Of a DNA stretch of 64,000 bases, positions 31,212 through 40,800 are shown piece after piece (the stretch's first letter is position 1; each line of letters opens with the position of its first letter). A program made the translations under genes and the position numbers. The stretch is from positions 121,051,025 to 121,115,024 of the forward strand of contig OV816026.1 of NCBI GenBank assembly GCA_929113105.1. Reading direction: 5' to 3'. This DNA is from Agrypnus murinus. Taxonomy: Eukaryota; Arthropoda; Insecta; Coleoptera; Elateridae. The notes below the pieces were generated by a model. That model ran no database searches. It worked only from the letters and a program-made list of their open reading frames with translations, and was not told the DNA's origin.

Positions 31212-31794
31212 TTAACGCTAAAGTGCTATCGTGGGGTGTTTCGGCACCCCAGGCACAATTCTTTGCTTAAAATCTTCTAAATTATTATACTTGCGCTCGT
31301 CAGCTTCAAGGTATCCTTTTACAAGAACAAAGCCTTTGACATGTTACAAATCACGATCTTCTGTTTTTTTACAGTTTTTGTAAAACAATAGGTCTAAGTC
31401 GCTGAAACTCCCAAAAATTTCAACAGACAATTTTTATATGCGATGATAATGTCATTTTTCTTTATCAGTTAATGAAGTCAAACCTTCGGGCTCCATCCAA
31501 CAAAAAATTAGTCCACGAAAAGCGTATTTTTAGTTTCAAACATATTTTTTTATGCACACATGTATTGTTATAAAAAAAGTATACTTTTATGTGTCTTGAA
31601 TTTTCTTTTTCATTTCTAATAGAATCTTTTTTTTAACGTCAGTAGTAAGCTAAAGGCTTTTTTAAAGACCTAAAAACAAAAACTATGGAAAAACATCTAT
31701 TATCACAAAAAAACTCACTATAAAGAGTGGTGTGTTCATACACCCCATGATAGTGCATACGTTACTTGAAAACACGATAGTACTTGAGGGTTAA
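31212..31794. mobile_element. piggyBac-type MITE, about 575 bp, inside repeat R
   Basis: TTAA at both ends (31212-31215 and 31791-31794) with inverted ends CGCTAAAGTGCTATCGTG (left) and CCCTCAAGTACTATCGTG (right, reverse-complemented). A second inverted pair lies inside (GTGGGGTGTTTCGGCACCCC near 31232; GGTGTGTTCATACACCCC near 31728). R sequence continues on both sides of the TTAA (CTCCTTAA and TTAAGAGTAGAGATTCTAGA against CCTTTAAGTGTAGGTCTCTA in the other copy), so this is a clean insertion at TTAA, as piggyBac does. No transposase remains. Confidence 0.82.
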
Positions 31795-31840
31795 GAGTAG
31801 AGATTCTAGAGTTTTTTTAAGTCATTGGGTTTGCTGCAGG

Positions 31841-32227
31841 CAAGTCATAGGGTAATCCGGATAGCTTCCAGAATCCGAAGACACTGTCAACTGAGCAAAT
31901 AAATAAACGAATTATCAAAATTAAGATTGAGTGAATTACGTCGTCTTACTCCAAGCAAACTCGAAACCGGAAGATGCGTGGAAGTCATATATCTTCTAAA
32001 ATGCCTTATTTTGCAAAAAAAAACAAATCTATCTAAAATCCAATCATATATGTAGAAATTAATATGGTGCAACTGTCGCCGGTTTAAAACTAACAAATGT
32101 TTAACTAGCAAGTACAACTAGAATCAGGGTTGTATTCGCGGTTGTATTTGCAGGTGTGTTCGCAAATGTTTTGACCTGCCTGATAGCAGCAATATAGCCT
32201 GATATATTTTGCAACGAAGATCAAATA
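31841..32227. other. Non-coding stretch
   Basis: Nothing recognised; may hold a diverged continuation of repeat R. Confidence 0.35.
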
Positions 32228-32235
32228 GTTAGAAG

Positions 32236-32644
32236 CATGGACTTATTAAACTAACGGACAAGCTATATCAAACCTTGGGGGCAACAGAAGAGTGGCTTTC
32301 GGGGCGAGCAGGGGGAAGCATTGAACGTAAGCAAACTAGCGACGTCATGTAAAAATGATCAGATGATCTCTTGTCAGATGTTCTGCACTTGCCTAAATAA
32401 AATACATAAAAAAAGATATTTTACACTTACCAGTGAACGTAACGTTATTTTTCACTTAATTTACTACTGAATTTTTGTTCTTACATGACCTTTCAACACA
32501 AATAACCATTCCTATTAATAATATCAACTGCTGAATTAACACGACCGCGTCACACGGACACACAAACAAAATGACAGTTTTGGCACGATCCAAACCACTG
32601 GGGCACGACGGGAATGCCTTGTCCGTTAGTTTAATAAGTCCATG
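32236..32644. mobile_element. MITE with 27-bp perfect inverted repeats, possibly P-superfamily, 409 bp
   Basis: The ends 32236-32262 and 32618-32644 are perfect reverse complements starting CATGGACTTATTAAACTAAC. A perfect 8-bp target duplication GTTAGAAG flanks them (32228-32235 and 32645-32652). An 8-bp duplication together with a CATG terminus is what P elements show; hAT termini usually begin C/T-A-G/A. The centre (355 bp) has no transposase frame. Element status is certain; P-superfamily membership is inference from the terminus. Confidence 0.9.
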
Positions 32645-32652
32645 GTTAGAAG

Positions 32653-34274
32653 TGAGACACACATAGCTTACTAATAAATGCTGTATGTATTTGCAGATCT
32701 AACTTGCAAGCAAAATTTATGAGTCAGTGTATGAGTTGGAATAAGGTTGTGACTGAAATATGATATACACTGTTACAATGGAATGTTCATTAGCTTTAAT
32801 AATTCTGTGTATAAATAGTAATAATAATGCGTAAGTATAGGATATTCGTGATAACGCACCTAATATTTAATTAAAAGAAAAATAAAATATAATATTATCA
32901 AGTATCAGCGATATTGTTCATTTTCTTAATCTAAATTAGTAATTATGATGTTATCGTTGTTTGCGGCCATGGTTGAATTACTAAAACAAAATTTATTTTG
33001 TAGGTAATTTCTTAAATAATTTGATATGACTTAACAAAATTTTCTTGCTACATATATTATCACTAGTCGGTGTTCTAAATGTGCGTTGAAAAACTGCACT
33101 TTACCGAAAGTAGGTATATTATCTATTAAAAGAAATACTTCTAGGGAATCCTTCGTTTTCGGCATTTTGTAAAAGACACAATACCTTCTGGTTTCTTCAC
33201 ACAAACCGGCTATTGCAGACTTCTTGCAAACCCTATCGTAAATTTGCAAATTATCCCAAAGCCTGCTTTATTATACTATAGCGGTACTTGCGGTACGGGT
33301 CTAATAAAAATGACAAAGTCTCAACAAAGATACCTACTTTATAATAATAGCGTTTAAAGATGTATTACATCAGAACTAGTCAAAAATCAGTCCTAAACAT
33401 TTTGTCCAACCAGTTTTAACTCAACTTTTAAAACAGAATCATCGGAATGTAATCGCAGTTTTACGAATCCATTTGAAAAATGTCCTGTTTTGAGGGCAGT
33501 TAAGGCTTCTTTGCGGGCCTCTTATGTCAAACTTTTTACTGCCCTCTTATGTCAATTACATAACCTCTATACTACTACTAGATGAAAGCACGATTTATTT
33601 ATGTTAAGTTGGAGATACTGTAAAAATTGTAATTGTTTTTTAAATTGTCATACTTTGACCACTCCTGTGCATTATCCTAAAAAGATTTTAATCAAAAAAT
33701 GAAATCATTAGTTTTTAACATTAAAAATATAACTCATTCGTAAAACTTTTAGCAACAGAATATGACGGAAAATGTAATTTCAAACATATTTTTACATAAC
33801 CTTTAAAAATATAAAAAACATACGTCAAATTTTTCTAGGCTTCTTAGATCATAACTTTGATTTTCATGTCTTCGTCGATAAATTTGTCGTTTGTTTTTTT
33901 CTTTTCACAGTGTCATTGTATGTATAAATGGAGGTTGTGACAATTAATTAATAAAAAGAAAATTGTAATTTCAATAAATTATACAATGATAGATTAATCA
34001 TTGTATAATTTATCAATTAAATCCTAATTAAAAGTCATATCCTGTTCCTTTTATTTACCAATAATAATAAAAACATTTACTATACGGCCGTGTTGTATGT
34101 AGTGTAATGATTATTAGGTTAATTTAGTTAATAAATTACTAAAAGCGTCTGGCTTTATTTTCATTTTCATTCATTCCCTCTAACATATGCCTATTTAATT
34201 TACTAATAAGTTACGTTACTGTTTAACTTTTGGAATTCTTTTTTAAACTTTCAAACAGGTAGGCGAAAAACTTT
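32653..34274. other. AT-rich non-coding stretch
   Basis: No gene recognised. A perfect hairpin with 17-base arms, ATAAATTATACAATGAT (33974-33990) and its complement (33997-34013), and a 6-base loop is present. A short direct repeat CCTCTTATGTCAA occurs near 33521 and 33543. Confidence 0.45.
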
Positions 34275-34370
34275 TGTATGTCACTCGGACCGAAAAGCAT
34301 TTGTAGCCCTAAGTTGTCCGCATCAAACAACTGCGGGCTACAAATGCTAATTTTCTGCCCTTGAGACACA
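34275..34370. repeat. About 95-nt imperfect hairpin
   Basis: Core stem GCATTTGTAGCCC (34297-34309) with GGGCTACAAATGC (34335-34347), a second stem AGTTGT / ACAACT (34312-34317 and 34327-34332), and a 9-base loop. Outer pairing continues imperfectly to TGTATGTCACTCGG / TTGAGACACA. The size and shape would suit a microRNA precursor, but it also lies just upstream of a decayed transposon gene (34549 onward) and could be part of that element's end. No functional evidence. Confidence 0.5.
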
Positions 34371-34548
34371 ATATACTATTACAGTACTGCTATAGTTTAC
34401 GTGTTAGTACATATTTTATAAGTAAACGTAGCAAGTATTAATATAACATAGTGTAATTATTATCGTGTAGTGTATTCTAGTGTAACGTAGTGTAGTGTAA
34501 CAAGTACTTATATACCATATTGTACGTGCTATTTATTTATATAAGATT

Positions 34549-37500
34549 ATGCCGCGATTAACGATATCAGCTCGAGAAAAGAGCATACGTCGAAGAATGC
34601 AAAATGTTTCTGGTTTTAAAAGGTCTGCCCAAAAAGTACAATTAGCAGAATTTGTTTCTGTTGATTAACCTTTAATTTCATTAGATCAAACTTCACTTTA
34701 TAAGATCAACCTTCAACTTCAACAGGTCAACCTTCAACTTCATTTGATCAACTTTCAGCTTCATCACATCAACCTTGTACTTCCACAAATAGTAGCCACA
34801 GTCCAGAAGAAATCCCACCTACTTATACTACTGACGTTGAAAATGAGGTGTTCAGTGTTCAAAAAGAGCACGAAGATGTCAGCGCAAGGAGAATTGTGGA
34901 AATTAGTAGTTTTTTAATGCAATTATACATTTTCCTTATGTTGGATTGTTTTCACGTAGAAAGGAACATCTGAAAATGGCTTCTGGTCAAAGAATTGATC
35001 TGCAAAGTAAAATTGTTGTTCAATGTGAGATATACGGAGTTAATACTGTTATATCAACTGACTGTAATGATCAGGCAATGGATATAAACAAGGCAACAGT
35101 TCTAAAAAGTATCGCAACAGGAATAGGATGTACTCACAATTGAAGAAAATGTTGGCTAATTGCGATATTCCTTGGATGGGCCCAAATCTTTATGAAAAAA
35201 CAGAACAACTTCTTGCTACTTATATTGAAGAAACTACATGGGAATATATGGAAAAAGCTGCTTTAGAAGAATCCCGTTTAGCAATTGAAGAAGGCCGAGT
35301 TGATTCAGACGGCATTCCATTCATTACTGTTATTGCAGATGCAACCAACTCTAATGCAGCTGCCGCAGTTGGCGTTTTTGTTGGTAAAAAAACGAAAAAA
35401 AGTGTTATTCTTAGGGATTAGAAGAAGTATAGAAATGTATAATTTGAAATACCTTGTATTTGACTGGTGATGGCGACAACAGTGTAAAAAACGTCTTGCA
35501 GAAGTTCGTCCGTATGGGCAAGAATCCAAGAATGTTTAACGTGGAGCACCTGTCGTTAGACTTAATCCCCACGTTCTTTCCAGAAGGAAGTAATTGAGAT
35601 ACGCTTAATCAGCGCGCATATGCTTGGCACATGCTCCTAGTTGCTCACTGGTCGGAGCGAGGTTGCTTATCCACCCTCTACTAGCTATCCAGGCTAGTAC
35701 CGGAGCGATTAACTTAAAACGTGTTCACCCACCGGCACCCTCCCCCCGTCCTCTCTCATACGGGATCAAGTGCCTCGTCCAGCATTAGGACTATTCCCCA
35801 ACCTAGGTCAGTACATCGGAACCCTCCAGTCCTCTTCCATACCTTCTAAGTTTCTTCACCGAGCCAGGGTTGGAGCCACTGCCCGATCGGATCCAACCTC
35901 AGATGTGGCGGGACTTGGTTTTTAAACGGGTTTGCCACTCCGATCTCCGAGTTATAGGATAGGCCTGGTGTGCCCTTGACAGAGCTTCGTTTCGAGGCTA
36001 CTTTACCCCGTTAAGGTGAAGTTGTCTTGGACGTGTGAGGCTGTGTATCTTCGCATCAACGTCCTTTAAGTGTAGGTCTCTAGACGATTTTTGAGAATCC
36101 GACGATTAAAACAGCACAGCCAATGCCGGACCCCCATACTGTCACCCCCGAAACGCTACCTGGTGGTATGCAGTTTCTCATAGGTCAGCGAGCCAACTCC
36201 CTGACGGAAATAAACCCCACTTGATTCTCCTCCATTCGTCTAGGTCAGACAGCGGAATACTTAGCTCCGTAAAAGACCCTGACGACAGGTGACAACCACC
36301 CACACTGGACCCTCTTGTTCCTCTGCAACGCTTAAGAGTCAATTTCGAGAAACACTTAGGTGTAACTCTACTACACATTTCCTTCTGATCGCGTCATCCG
36401 TTGCCCCGAAAGGCCTGGGATTGGATAGACAACGACCAGTTCTAAAGGTGATTCTAAGGGGAACGCTGTGTGGTTTGCCCACAAGCTAGTCTCGAATCCT
36501 AGTGGGGTCCATCTCCAACGACTGCTTGTCCGTTCCCCTGCGTCCGTCCATATGGGCAGAAAGTAATTCAAAAAATCGAATGTCGAAACCACCTCCTGTG
36601 CAATTTTTGTAGTAAATTAAGAGAACTGACCCAAAAAATAATAAGCAGCACAATGGTAATTGTTCCAGTACAACATGCAATACGCTGAACAACTCTATCA
36701 AACGAATGAGGTCGGGTATACAAGGTGCCGTTCTTTTTTATATTACAAATGCAACTTTAACTCATTGTGAGAAAGTACAACAGCTGAGAAATGACATTTT
36801 GAACTGTCCTCATCATGCTTTTTGGGTACACAATAATTGTCCCACTAACTTTTGCAATTGACCCAAACGTGATAATGAAAACAATTGGATTATTGACTTC
36901 AAAGACTAGGGATAATATCAAGACATAATGGTTGTTACTGACAGAATAGCTCGAAATTCTGAAAGTTTTGCCATGAAAGTCCATATTTTCCAAAATATGG
37001 TCAACAACGCTGCCGAATGTTATAACTCTATAGTTGCAAAATATACAGGAGGTAAACGAATTAAATTTTACGCGAAAGAGTTCCTATAAAACACGATGCG
37101 AAGCAGCTGCTTTGATTTACAATCTTGAACCAGGCCATGTTTCGAAGGTAATCCATAAAAAGGTAGTTGGCAAAAGTCCTGGACAATTTACAAAGAAATA
37201 CGTGAAAGCTGTGAAAACCAAATAAAAGTGGGTTACATGCCGAAAGAGACTGGTTAGTGAAAAATCACAAAGAAGGAAGACTTACAAGTCAATACCAGCC
37301 GATAGCGAATATGGAAAAGTAGAGGAAGAAAACATGCAAGTTATCGGCAGAAGAAGATTCTTTAAAAGAAAAAGAAATTTTACAAGTAGTGAAAAAATGA
37401 AAGACGAATTACATCTGATACAGTTAGAAACAACTGGTCAGAATAATAATCTATTTTGGCGCCAAGAAAGATTATCGCGAATAACAGCTTCTAATTTTGG

Positions 37501-37925
37501 TCAGATTTGTAAAATGAAAAGCTTAACACATTGTAAAAATATAGTCAAAAATCTGTTGTATAGCACTTTTAAAAGAAATCTCGCTACACGATGGGGACAA
37601 GATCATGAATAGTAGCACTTAGGGAATTTCAAGAGAAATCTAATATTCAAATTCAACAATACGGACTTTTTATTGGTAAAGATGATTTCTTTTTGCGTCA
37701 CCAGACGGACTATTAAGCGATGACGGATTAATTGAAATCAAATGCCCTGCATCAGCTGCAAGAATAAAAGTTATGAGTGTTGTTAACATTAAAGAAAATT
37801 AAATTTTTGGAAAACCGGGCTGGTGAAATCTGTTTAAAAAGAACTCATAATTATTACTTTCAAATACAAGGACAGTTACATATTACGAACCGCGATTATT
37901 GTATATTCGTTGAATGGACACCTCA
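34549..37925 (+). pseudogene. Decayed Mutator-like transposase core plus YqaJ nuclease protein
   Basis: Many short frames, together colinear with a large protein common in insects and cnidarians. Basic start at 34549 (MPRLTISAREKSIRRRM). Ser/Thr/Pro repeats QPSTS (about 34690-34800). WMGPNLYEKTEQLLATYIEE and ITVIADATN (first DDE-type Asp, 35320-35345). GKKTKKSVILRD, GDGDNSV (second Asp, 35464-35484). After an inserted R copy, VIQKIECRNHLLCNFCSKL with a CxxH motif (36560-36615). NDILNCPHHAFW, AAECYNSIVAKYTGGKRIKF (Glu), LFWRQERLSRITASNFGQIC (37457-37515). Finally SPDGL (37698-37712), IEIKCPASA (37730-37756) and YYFQIQGQLHIT: the PD-(D/E)XK signature of the YqaJ / lambda-exonuclease family. At least five frameshifts or stops, so non-functional. 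Confidence 0.8.
35521..36550 (-). repeat. Dispersed repeat R, copy 3 of 4, longest copy, inserted in the transposase fossil
   Basis: About 1,030 bp, GC-richer than its surroundings, interrupting the gene fossil between GDGDNSV / RPYGQ on the left and RPYGQKVIQKIECRNHLL on the right. The host sequence TATGGGCA is present on both sides (35513-35520 and 36551-36558). The duplicated stretch may be longer (CGTCCGTATGGGCA versus CGTCCGTCCATATGGGCA), like the variable duplications of LINE-driven insertion. It has no inverted ends and no long frame; on the minus strand it ends with GCGTATCTCAATT and about 70 bases more. It defines the extent of R for the other three copies. The class is unknown. Confidence 0.75.
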
Positions 37926-39308
37926 AGCAATGATAAGTGAAAAAAATTGATATACCTTTTAGTACGACATGTAATTTCCGACAGAAATTTGATTTTTGTT
38001 AAAACTGCAACTTAGTATACCCTTTTTGCAATCAACGTTTCAATTAAATTAAGAAATAAGATCCAATTAAATTAAGTCGGGGAATAAAATAAAATACCAT
38101 AAATAATAATATGAAATTATTTTAACAGTGTAGCCTGCATAAGTAATTGACCATCGAAAACTATTGCCATTGCACCTGATAATTAGGCAATTGTATTAAG
38201 AAAAAACCCATATCTTATCATCGTAATTGTAAGATATTTTAAAAAGTAAAAGACATTATACGATGGGGTTTTTACTAAATGAAAGAAAAAACTTAAGGGG
38301 AAGTACCTACGACAAGATTTATTTAATTTTATGTTTATCAGGCCTGCTTTGATTAGTCGAAAATATACTAACTTAAGCAATTTTTTTCTAAAACAGATTA
38401 CGTTTTGGAAAGATATTCAAGTCGTAGGTACCTACAGAAAACCTATCTTAACAAATTGCTTTTTGTCCCGTGTCACTATATTTACATAAATAAAAAAGTT
38501 ACTTACGAACACATTACTTTTCTACTAGTGAATCTTCCCCTTAATCAAATTAACGATTTCAACACCAAATATAAACAGGATACCTATTTGCAGGCACTAA
38601 TTGAGGCTGACAGTTATCATCTACATAAAAAATAACCTGCTAAACTCACACTATTCAAAGGAAATTCAGTTTTTTGTGTCTACTGTAGAATTTAAAAAAT
38701 CTGAGATGAGTTCTTTTCAAAATTTGCTGTTCAATTAAATATTTCATTTATACATATATGATGCTACCTGGATAACAAAAAATCTTCTTCTGATAATAGT
38801 CGAAAAGAAGCATTAAGGTTCAAAGTAAGGAGAAAAATGGCATGAGACATTTCTTATCAATAGATGGAGTAATCAAGGCAAACAACAGGTGACATAACCT
38901 ACAATTCACTAAAAGAAATGCTCAATAAATAATCAGTCAACGTAATTTGAAAGACACTATTTAAAACGGTAAACGATTAAGCGCGGTCAAAATAAATTTA
39001 CGAATTCAATTAAAAAAACGTTGAATGTGTAGCATAACCTTTAAACTCCTACACTTAACAGGACGAAACAAACTTTTGCGATGGTAAAAAACCGTTACAA
39101 GATGCTCTGACTTTACAGAAGATTCATCTAAGTCCAGTTTTTCATAAGGGATAGTTATAGATTTCTATATATTGTTTATTGAATTTATTATTTACGGAAA
39201 CACTAAACTTAGGAGAGATGTACTATCCCTGAATCTATTGTATAAAAACGTGGACACATTAATCTGAATCCGATTGTCGCGATTAGCTAGATTTAAATAT
39301 TCAACTGT
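37926..39308. other. AT-rich non-coding stretch
   Basis: No gene recognised. A short inverted pair GTACCTACGAC / GTCGTAGGTAC (near 38302 and 38420) is the only structure seen. Confidence 0.4.
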
Positions 39309-40800
39309 TAGTCCAGTCAAAGTAGAAAAGATAGCGGAAAGTTGAGGTAAGTCCGTGGATTTTTGTATAGGCCTTCCTTGTGGGTTGTTAAATAATCCCC
39401 TAAAAGTCAACGCCTGCAAGTATTGAGCTCGAAGAGATAATGGGGGTGAACCACGCCCCCTAACGGTTTTTGTCGTTTTTCTCGAAAACTATTAGGTTTA
39501 TCGAAATGAAGGAGGTTAGGTAAAATAGAGTTTATTTAATTCCATACCAAAAATGCGCGAATGTTTTTTCGTTCCTTGCCTTTTATTTGTGTTATCGAAA
39601 CAAGAAGATATGTCATACAAGGATGAGCAATTTGCACTAGTAAATTTGCTTAAGAAACTTTCGAACGAAACTGTTTGTGGCTTCATATTCGTCATGAAGT
39701 AGCTAAGAAAAATTCGTTGAGAAAAAAACTTGTTCGTGGTTCAGTCATCTTTTACCTTAGCATCTCTTCAGCAAAATCCATTAGGAGATATCGTTATTTT
39801 GAGTGCCAATCGGAAGAAAATTTCGTATTGTCAAGTTAATTCTTAGGAGAATACACTGTACTAGTTAGTTTTTTAGTCCAACCCAATACGTACAGGGCGT
39901 TTCGCTTTTTTGAAATCCTAATTTCCTTTATTTATGCGACCTTGGTATCCAGAAAATTTTTTCTGAATGATGTATGCCGTAAAATTATAATACAAAATTA
40001 AAGATGAAACTGTTGCCTTGTGGTCCACCTCACAATTTAAAGCAAGTAAAGAATTAAGTCCTGTATTTCAATTTTACAGCAAAAATCAATCAAGAAAAAA
40101 CCAAGATCTTATAAATAAAGGAATGGCGTCCTGTAATTGGAACCTTATTAGTAATTCTGTTGGACGCCCTATTACTGTAAAATTAAAAGGAAAATGAAAT
40201 TAGAATTTCAAAACAGGCGAAATATCCTGTACGTATTGAGTTTCATAAAACAATTGTCTAGTGCAGTCTAATTTCCTAAGAAATAACTTGCCAATTCGAA
40301 ACTTTCACTTGACTAGCACCAAGACTAACGATGATATCGCCAGATGAATCTTGCCGAAGAGATGCTAAGGTAAATATATGATCGCGTCCGGCTCCCAACA
40401 AATTTTACTTAGCTGCTTCATCACAAATATGAGACCGAAAGTTCTTTGAGCAAATTTACTGATGCAAATTTCTCATCCATGTATGATATATCTTCTTTCT
40501 TCAATAACACAACAAGAAGGCGAGATACAAGAAAACGTTCAAGCATTTTTGGTATGAAATTAAATAAACTTTATTTCACCTAACCTCCTTCATCTCGATA
40601 AACCTAATAGTTTCCGAGAAAAACGATAAAAACCATTAGGGGCGTGGTTTACCATCATTATCTCTTCGAGCTCACTACCTACAGGCGTTGACTTTTAGGG
40701 GGTTATTTAACAACCTACAAAGAAGGCCTATGCAAAAAATCCACAGACTTACCCCAACTTTCCACTATTCATGAAAATTTGTTCGAAATTGACTGGACTA
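39309..40800. repeat. About 1.5-kb foldback element with ~610-bp arms
   Basis: 39309 to about 39926 is mirrored by about 40190-40800. Shared blocks include TAGTCCAGTCAA, GTGGATTTTT, AGGCCTTC, AAAAGTCAACGCCTG, GAGCTCGAAGAGATAATG, ACTATTAGGTTTATCGA, GAAGGAGGTTAGGT, ACCTTAGCATCTCTTC and AATACGTACAGG. Identity by eye is roughly 80-85 percent with small indels. The 260-bp centre holds a smaller inverted pair GGCGTCC / GGACGCC. It has no coding sequence and no clear target duplication. Either a large foldback transposon or two copies of a repeat joined head to head. If transcribed it would form a very long hairpin RNA. Confidence 0.8.

Larger units (their letters stand above)
30119..31840 (-). repeat. 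Dispersed repeat R, copy 2 of 4, with two nested insertions
   Basis: R sequence occupies 30119-30143, 30813-31215 and 31795 to about 31840. It is colinear with the copy at 35521-36550: AATTGAGATACGCTTAA, then GTAGGAGCGAGGT, CTACTAGCTTTC, GTGGCGGGACTTGGTTTTT and CCCTTGACAGAGCTTC. The left break is a hAT-type MITE and the right break a piggyBac-type MITE; R resumes after each, which gives the order of insertion (R first). Only the 3' half of R in sense orientation is present. No coding sequence. Confidence 0.75.

Noticed and set aside
36178..36701. Several 66-73 codon minus-strand frames
   Set aside because: They lie in repeat R, overlap each other in different frames and are not conserved in the other R copies.
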